Origin: Serripes groenlandicus
Taxonomy: Eukaryota; Mollusca; Bivalvia; Cardiida; Cardiidae
DNA: 64,000 nt
Direction: 5' to 3'
Assembly (NCBI GenBank): GCA_031761405.1
Contig: JASEVX010000010.1
Span: 27,618,375-27,682,374 of the forward strand
The position numbers and the translations under genes were made by a program. The notes under the pieces were generated by a model that saw nothing but the letters and a program-made list of their open reading frames with translations, made no database searches and was not told the origin of the DNA. Of this stretch, positions 58,401-64,000 are shown in pieces (position 1 is the first letter of the stretch; every line of letters begins with the position of its first letter).

Positions 58401-58560
58401 CAACATTGGTGGAAGACGAATGATAGTTTTCAAATTTAAATGCCTTGTGTCAGTCATCGGTAGAAGCGATAAGCCTAGCCAGTGTTCGAACTTACGACCC
58501 TTTGGGTGATAGGCCTCGTCGTTACCGATTTGAATATAGCTATCGAGGCTCGATAATTTT
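58400..58560 (-). mobile_element. tRNA-headed SINE remnant, antisense
   Basis: CATTGGTGGAAGACGAATGA recalls the 38950 and 11090 SINE flank. On the minus strand AAGTTCGAACACTGGCTAGG is a B-box-like word. Confidence 0.45.
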
Positions 58561-59350
58561 GGGAAGAAAAAAGGTTAATAAACGTTTACTTTAGTAATGT
58601 GCTTTGAGCATACATAAGAAGAGATTGTATTCATGGAGAACACTGAAGCATAACTTTAATAGCACGTGGAATATATTGTGGGCACAGGAGGAATTGCTAA
58701 TGAAATGTTTCTCTTTAGCCTACACTTTTTTCAAACGTCGCCTACTGCTAAGGCGTCAGAAAAGAAGCGTCTGCATAAGGGAAATGGTTAAATATGGTTA
58801 CCAAAGTTGTTGTTGTTGTCGGAACAGTTGTAGTTGATACAGCAGCTACGCTAACCATTGCCACTGAAATAAGTAATATAAAAACATAATATGTCGATTG
58901 TATACTCCCATAGCAACGCATTCAAGGTGTTTGATCGCTGGTTTAGTAAAACCATCCTCGTTGCATTTGTGATCAGCGTGGATTTAGATCAAACTACGCA
59001 TCAATGCATCCTAAACTCTGAACATGTAGTCGCAGGAGGTCTCAAGAACGTTCTGTATCAGTGTTCGTCTGGAAATACGTGTACATATCGTCCTCGCTCA
59101 GAAGTTCGAGGAGGTTTACATCACGATTGACCCGCCGTTGTCAGGATAATGGACCAGTACATCTGATAACTTGCACAGGAAACGCCGTGATATAACAGAA
59201 CATGTGTTGAATGCAGCATTAATGGGTTTTTTCTGCATCTCTATCTCGTTTATTAATATGTTTTGTCTTACCTTTTGTATACACAAATAAGGGATCTCTA
59301 TATAAATTTCATTAGACTTTGACTTTGTTCACATATATGCTTTTTTGTTT
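58560..59350. other. No supported gene; MITE and SINE scraps
   Basis: A type-1 MITE right end lies at about 58690-58790 (CAAACGTCGCCTACTGCTAA, GGGAAATGGTTAA). A SINE scrap at 59135-59225 holds CCGTTGTCAGGATAATGG and GTGATATAACAGAAC. Confidence 0.4.
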
Positions 59351-59356
59351 ACTTAC

Positions 59357-59509
59357 CCAAAGCGCCACCGTTTAAACTACAAAGTCCACAATGCTTCGGA
59401 CATTTGTCTGTGGCCATTTTGTGCGCCAGATTGGCGGTGTCCACGCGCAAGTTGTAAATGTCGTAGTCAGCACACACAAATCCTTCATACTCATGATCTA
59501 CACAGGCAT
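59357..59509 (-). CDS. Single ShKT-like exon, symmetric phase 1-1
   Basis: On the minus strand an acceptor TTCTAG precedes 153 bp reading ACVDHEYEGFVCADYDIYNL, then RVDTANLAHKMATDKCPKHC and GLC, followed by donor GGTAAGT. The C-x9-C and the terminal C-x3-C-x2-C fit the ShK toxin-like fold used as an extracellular module in many invertebrate proteins, including proteases and matrix proteins. The usual third cysteine appears as Arg (CGC, one transition from TGC), so one disulfide would be missing. Both boundaries are phase 1, as expected of a shuffled module. Neighbouring exons were not identified; the gene would extend beyond or across the repeats on either side. It is annotated as a structural domain only; no toxin activity is implied. 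Confidence 0.6.
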
Positions 59510-60565
59510 CTAGAACAGAATATAACAAAATATAATGTGTGTTACTTCCGGGTATTAGAGTACGCCACACGGATCGTACGTATTCACACTTCGGTTAATA
59601 CCAAATACTTTAAAACTGAAAAAAAAAGTATTTCCATCATTGACGCCAAGGATTGTCGGGTTAACATTGCGTGTGACTTACTGGTGTCAGTATGTATGGT
59701 CCATTCGTACTGGTTACTAACCAAGGAAATTTGAAAGCGACTTAAAAAAAAAATATATATTTCCAACAAACAACAAATCTTCAGTGAACGATGTTAAAAC
59801 ATCTATGCTTGGATTTGATGTTTCTTTATCAACTTAGGTATATTAAGTTAACAATAATTTTAGAATATGAGAAATTGCTCAGATTGGGTCTTTTAAATGG
59901 GAAAGGGATACACACTACATAATAACTTTGCATATTAATAACATTTGATTTCTTAGAGTTAAAGCCGTTTTGATAGTATATGTTTTAAGATCATGGCGAA
60001 CAGTTCATTAAACGTTCTTTTCCTGTGTTTTTTTCGTTTCAGTACTCCACACAACATTCTTCCCGACCGATTTCCTATATTCCTACACCGACTTCCAACT
60101 ATCATATTGGTTAAGTGACGGAAGTCAAACTCACTTTGATCAGTCATCTGAACGAATCAATGGTGTAGCCGGGAGTCGAACCCACGACCTCGTGATTGAT
60201 AGCCCTCTTCGTACACGACTGAGTTATAATGGCTCTACCCACACAATAATAACAAACAGCTTTCTTTGAATATTGCTCCAAGGTTATTCGTGGATAAGTA
60301 CTGACAATGAACTTGTAAATACTGAATGTGTAAACAAATTCAATGTTCGGAACAGTCGACATTTGAAATATATTGTTAAAAAAAAATGCAAATTGCGATT
60401 TTCAGGACATTATAGAAAAGAAATCCGAACAAAAGTTGACTGGATCATAATCAGTGCACGTGAATCCGTCTCCTTCGTGACCTCCGTATGGGGCTACAAA
60501 AGTGGCCAAATTGGAGTCATATATAGAGGATATTTCATGAGTGTTTATTTAGTATCACTTTGGCG
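59510..60565. other. Non-genic with SINE and MITE pieces
   Basis: A SINE scrap at 59640-59735 (GTGTGACTTACTGGTGTCAG) and type-1 MITE pieces at 59765-59905. An antisense tRNA-like SINE head lies at 60145-60245. No exon is supported. Confidence 0.4.
60145..60245 (-). mobile_element. tRNA-like SINE head, antisense
   Basis: Minus strand: AGCCATTATAACTCAGTCGT, then GGGCTATCAATCACGAGG and the B box GTGGGTTCGACTCCCGGC. Good A/B boxes, but the acceptor arms do not pair, so it is not called a tRNA gene. Confidence 0.5.
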
Positions 60566-60857
60566 AGCGTCATATTCAGCTTAGTTAACGAGTTTATCAA
60601 AAGTTATAATAAATCAACACGAATGAGATATTCTATTTATCACATACAGCGTTGTTACATAGACTTGAGCGTCACACCAGCGGTTTAACGTTATATAATG
60701 TTAGTCACTTTGGCGCAAAAATCGGCCAATTTCATGTACACTTTTTCGAAATATGCCTCACAAATCAAGTTATGTGATAAATAGAATATCTCATTCGTGT
60801 TTATTTATTATCACTTTTAATAAACTCGTTAACTAACCTTAATATGACGCTCGTCAA
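60566..60857. mobile_element. Foldback element, about 85-bp arms
   Basis: The left arm CGAGCGTCATATT...TTAACGAGTTTAT...GAATGAGATATTCTATTTAT pairs with the right arm ATAAATAGAATATCTCATTC...ATAAACTCGTTAACTAA...AATATGACGCTCG. The loop is about 110 bp. No clear target duplication. Confidence 0.7.
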
Positions 60858-60869
60858 AAATCCATGAAG

Positions 60870-61062
60870 TCGCTGCAAAGTCTTTTGCAAACATTGTGAC
60901 TACAGGAGAAATTGCTCAGTATGAGTTATTTCTCCTTTAGCCACAATGTTTTCATCTCAATTCAATTATTATACTTTCAGCTACATAGATTTTCCTTATG
61001 TTTGTCAAAATATTTTGAAAGTCGTCTGTTGTGGATTTTTTGTATGTGGGAAAGCGTTTATC
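60870..61062. mobile_element. Type-1 TTAA MITE
   Basis: GCAAAGTCTTTTGCAAACAT, the palindromic GAGAAATTGCTC...GAGTTATTTCTCC and the right end GAAAGTCGTCTGTTGTGGAT with ATGTGGGAAAGCGTTTA. Confidence 0.6.
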
Positions 61063-62180
61063 ACACCTCGCAGAGTTTTTATAGGGTACCATGATCGTAC
61101 ACGAATTGTGTATACAGAAATATTACGACCTCCTAGGGGAAGTCGACCTTCAAAGCTAGACAAACATGGTCGACGAAGAGACTATCGCACGGTCGTACGA
61201 TAATCAAAGGTCTAACCGCGTGCTCCCTTTGATAAAACGATCCAACACTCCGACATCTGTGTAGAAATAGATATTTTTTGACACGTTAATTTTTATCATG
61301 TTTAAATTGTGCGTTATTTATTTTACCATGTCTGGAAATTTCATAAAGTAAATCATATATTTGGAAAAATAAATGGAAGTCATTACATATGTACCATTGT
61401 AATTTTTGGAATGCATCTAGGACAAAATTACATGTAAACATATAGTAAAGGCTTTGGTGAGACTTTGTGGATGTATAGGCTCGACTGAGTCTTCATTGTG
61501 CGCATGTGCTTTAAGACCCCAAATCGCTAGACACATCTTAGACATATATGCACGAAGGTTGGATCAGTTATATATTGTCAAGTTAAGGTTAATCAAAGGG
61601 AATGTATCTTGATTTACTTAACACATGTACAGTTGGCGTTAAACAGTTATCAGTTATAACAGTTATCTGATTTGATTATCAAGAGGTAGACAATCGTGTT
61701 ACATGCATGGGGTAATCTCACTCCTTTTACCGGTGTATTCCCTTCGAAGCGGGATATGTATCTCCTTTTCTTCCTCATTTGCTTTTAGTATCCAACCTAG
61801 TGCACAGCGCCCTGTCTTTGATCCGTAGATATTATTTGCTCGAAATATCCGGTTTTCGTGAAAATCCTCGCGCGAAGACTCGATTGTAATTGATAGGAAG
61901 CACCTTTTCAAAAAATGCTGTGTTCGTCGTTTCTAAGCCTAACTACATGTACGTACTTATCAACGTTTATCAAAACAACCACATGTTGTAAAAAAAAGAA
62001 GCCCATGTTGTCAATAGGCTCGGACTTTTGCAGAGAAACGAAGAAGAATACAGATGATATCTGTCGTACGGCAGGATCATCACGTGATTGATCGCCTTGA
62101 TTATGTTTGTATGCCTGAAATATTGTTTTATATCTTATTCTTACAGAGGAACGCAATCTAAGGGTCACCGCCTAGAAACC
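61063..62180. other. No supported gene
   Basis: Mixed-composition sequence with short frames only. No domain, repeat or RNA structure was recognised. Confidence 0.3.
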
Positions 62181-62831
62181 TCATTCTAACTGTCCCGGAT
62201 TGTCGCCCCGGTACGTCCTGGATAATGGTTCGGGAGTAAGACAACCGCAGTGGCACCGTAGAAGTTCGGGATTGTCCGTAATGAACCCGGTTGTTCCGGC
62301 TCTATCAGGCATAGCGTCCCGGTTGTTTTAAAATGTTGAATACAACCGGGAGACACCGGGAAAAAATATCCAGATTCAGCGTTCTCCGGCAAAATGCCGG
62401 AATACGCCGATGCAGGGCCGTGTCTTTACCGTGATATTCCGTGGTAATCTGGGGATGGTCGGGAGCACTCCATGCACGCTAGACCAACGGGGGCCACAGG
62501 TGTGCCACTCAGGTTACATGACCGGGGTTAAACCGGGTTGGACCGGCGGCCAACGGGATACGACCTGGGTTACACAAGGTTAATCCGGGATGTACCGGGA
62601 AACATGACGGTGCGACACCGATAATGAACCTTGCAAACCGGGAACTAACCTGGGTAATCCGGGTTCAAACGGGGTCATCCGGCACTTAAACCGGGATGGC
62701 ACTCCGGGACAACGACGGGAGTGTGAGAATGTAATTGATGTTTCGGCAAAAATGTCAAGGATCATCCCGGTGTACCAGCTATTTTTCCCCGGGAGATACC
62801 GGGATCAGAACCGGGTCAGTGAGAATGAGGC
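62181..62831. mobile_element. GC-rich element with about 20-bp TIRs, packed with CCGGG words
   Basis: The ends CCTCATTCTAACTGTCCCGG and CCGGGTCAGTGAGAATGAGG are inverted repeats with two mismatches. The interior is strikingly GC- and CpG-rich for this window, with CCGGG/CCCGG spaced irregularly every 10-30 bp in both orientations. No open frame is credible and no target duplication was found. Confidence 0.65.
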
Positions 62832-63140
62832 TTAACACATAAGACTTTGTTAGGTTAAATAGGAATAAATAAACGCTTGATACACTTTGATTTTTCTAAT
62901 TAAAAACATCTATCTAAGAAAATATAAAAATTGGACTATAATATATTTAGTCTATATAATATTGTGTTCCGTTTCATTGCGAAACATCTATTTGTAAGGC
63001 TTACCGATGTAGTTTTTCGAGTTTATTTGAACAGAAAGAAGGATATTTTAATATACTACTAAAATAAAAATAAAGTTATCACGTGATTACAACCACAGTA
63101 CAACATGTAATTTTATGAGATTTACATATTAACAAATCTC
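62832..63140. other. AT-rich spacer, nothing recognised
   Basis: No gene, repeat or structural signal was identified between the GC-rich element and the SINE. Confidence 0.3.
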
Positions 63141-63144
63141 GAAG

Positions 63145-63395
63145 TGCATTAGAGGTGTGAGTGTGCACGCGTTGAAAGCGGGTAATCACGGTTCGATTCC
63201 CGGTTCGATTCCCGGTCGATTCATACCAAATACTTTAAGATTAATACTTATGGCTTCCCTCCGTATCGCTCGGGGTAGCCGGCATGGCATTACGAGTGAT
63301 GCATCGGTGTCAGGATAAATATTATCGGTAAGACTGATATTTTACTCAGTAAATTCCGTTATATAATTGATGTATTGATGAAAATGGCGTGGAAC
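63145..63395 (+). mobile_element. tRNA-headed SINE with duplicated B box
   Basis: The head GCGTTGAAAGCGGGTAATCA leads to GGTTCGATTCCC twice in tandem (about 63189-63215). The body has TACCAAATACTTTAAG and GGTGTCAGGATAAA, and the tail ATATAATTGATGTATTG and AAAATGGCG. Confidence 0.65.
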
Positions 63396-63559
63396 ACCAT
63401 TTATACACATTATAGTGTTTCCTTGTATAGGTTAGAACGAATGATAAATTTCGTATGTTGTAAAAAAAAAACACTACATATTACTTCTGCCCTACATTGA
63501 TGGTTAATATTTTCTATGCCACATCACCGTCAATTTTTCGGTGAATTGAAAAATAAATA

Positions 63560-63690
63560 TTTACCAAGACTTTAAAAATGGTGGTTATGACTGCCCTCCT
63601 TGGCGCTCATGGTTGCAGAGTTAGCATTACGACTGACTGGCTGGTGTCAGGATAAATGGTCAAGTAGTACTAGTAACCTACCCGGCTTAA
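63560..63690 (+). mobile_element. SINE fragment (GTGTCAGGATAAA family)
   Basis: TTTAAAAATGGTGGTTATGA, then CTCCTTGGCGCTCATGG and CTGGCTGGTGTCAGGATAAA. Confidence 0.55.
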
Positions 63691-63967
63691 AACACAAATT
63701 AAACACATCTTTCGACATAAGGTAGAAACGTTTACTTAATTAACTTAATAAAATGTTTTTTTGGATAAGAGAGAACGGCTTTATTTCATGATCTATTTAC
63801 TTTCATGTCCATGAACTGTTACTTCATCAGAAAAAAACAGCATGATGCAAACATGAACGTACCAATTAATTAAAGGCTTGTCAAAAGAACTGTTGATATC
63901 GCTTACAAGTATTCTGTAAATTCAATAATTTCAAGAGAAAGATCCGTCGGTGCATGGTATTTTCCAA

Positions 63968-64000
63968 GCTTATCCCTTTCAAACATACAGACTATCAACA
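63968..64000. mobile_element. Type-1 TTAA MITE left end, cut by the window
   Basis: CTTATCCCTTTCAAACATAC resembles the family start; the window ends here. Confidence 0.4.

Noticed and set aside
59345..59734. 129-codon plus-strand frame
   Set aside because: It is the antisense of the ShKT-like exon plus SINE debris; the minus-strand reading has splice sites and a cysteine pattern.
60145..60245. A tRNA gene
   Set aside because: A and B boxes are present but the acceptor stem does not pair; it fits a SINE head.

Overview
The window is eukaryotic, AT-rich and dominated by repeats. Its introns have GT/AG boundaries, it contains tRNA-headed SINEs, non-LTR retrotransposon debris, Tc1-like remnants and many foldback or MITE-like elements, and its best genes are secreted tyrosinases with a type-3 copper site. 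Together these suggest a lophotrochozoan, most likely a bivalve mollusc, where tyrosinase families are expanded and used in shell, periostracum and byssus chemistry. A heterodont such as a dreissenid is only a guess.

Layout. The left three quarters form a tandem segmental duplication. Unit 1 (about 4650-21210) and unit 2 (about 21211-47770) each run: conserved AT-rich block, decayed LINE fragment, five-exon-type tyrosinase, MITE-rich tail, about 77-bp tandem repeat. Positions 1-345 carry the same LINE fragment and may belong to a third, mostly lost or out-of-window unit. Unit 2 has about 13 kb of extra sequence between its LINE and its tyrosinase (24.8-37.7 kb), holding tandem repeats, a RecQ-like scrap, a Tc1-like scrap and an unrecognised exon-like ORF.

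Genes. Tyr1 (12780-17609) reads through four visible exons with all six copper histidines; the exon with the start codon was not found. Tyr2 (40212-44342) has the same exon structure but is a pseudogene: a nonsense codon, a 1-bp deletion, an 8-bp insertion, and loss of all three CuB histidines. Paralog comparison dates several insertions: a TTAA-flanked MITE and a 5'-truncated LINE are in Tyr1 but have clean empty sites in Tyr2.

Right quarter. After a transposon-derived 89-bp satellite (48.2-49.2 kb) lies a 3.4-kb foldback element with 9-bp target duplications inside a SINE. Next comes a RecQ-like helicase gene split through its P-loop region by a 0.7-kb element made of GATATC palindromes. 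Then follow a two-exon secreted-protein pseudogene, two adjacent minisatellites (one in an open 23-codon frame), a ShKT-like exon, a 20-bp-TIR element packed with CCGGG words, and further SINEs. Apart from Tyr1 and perhaps the ShKT exon, nearly everything coding-like is broken.
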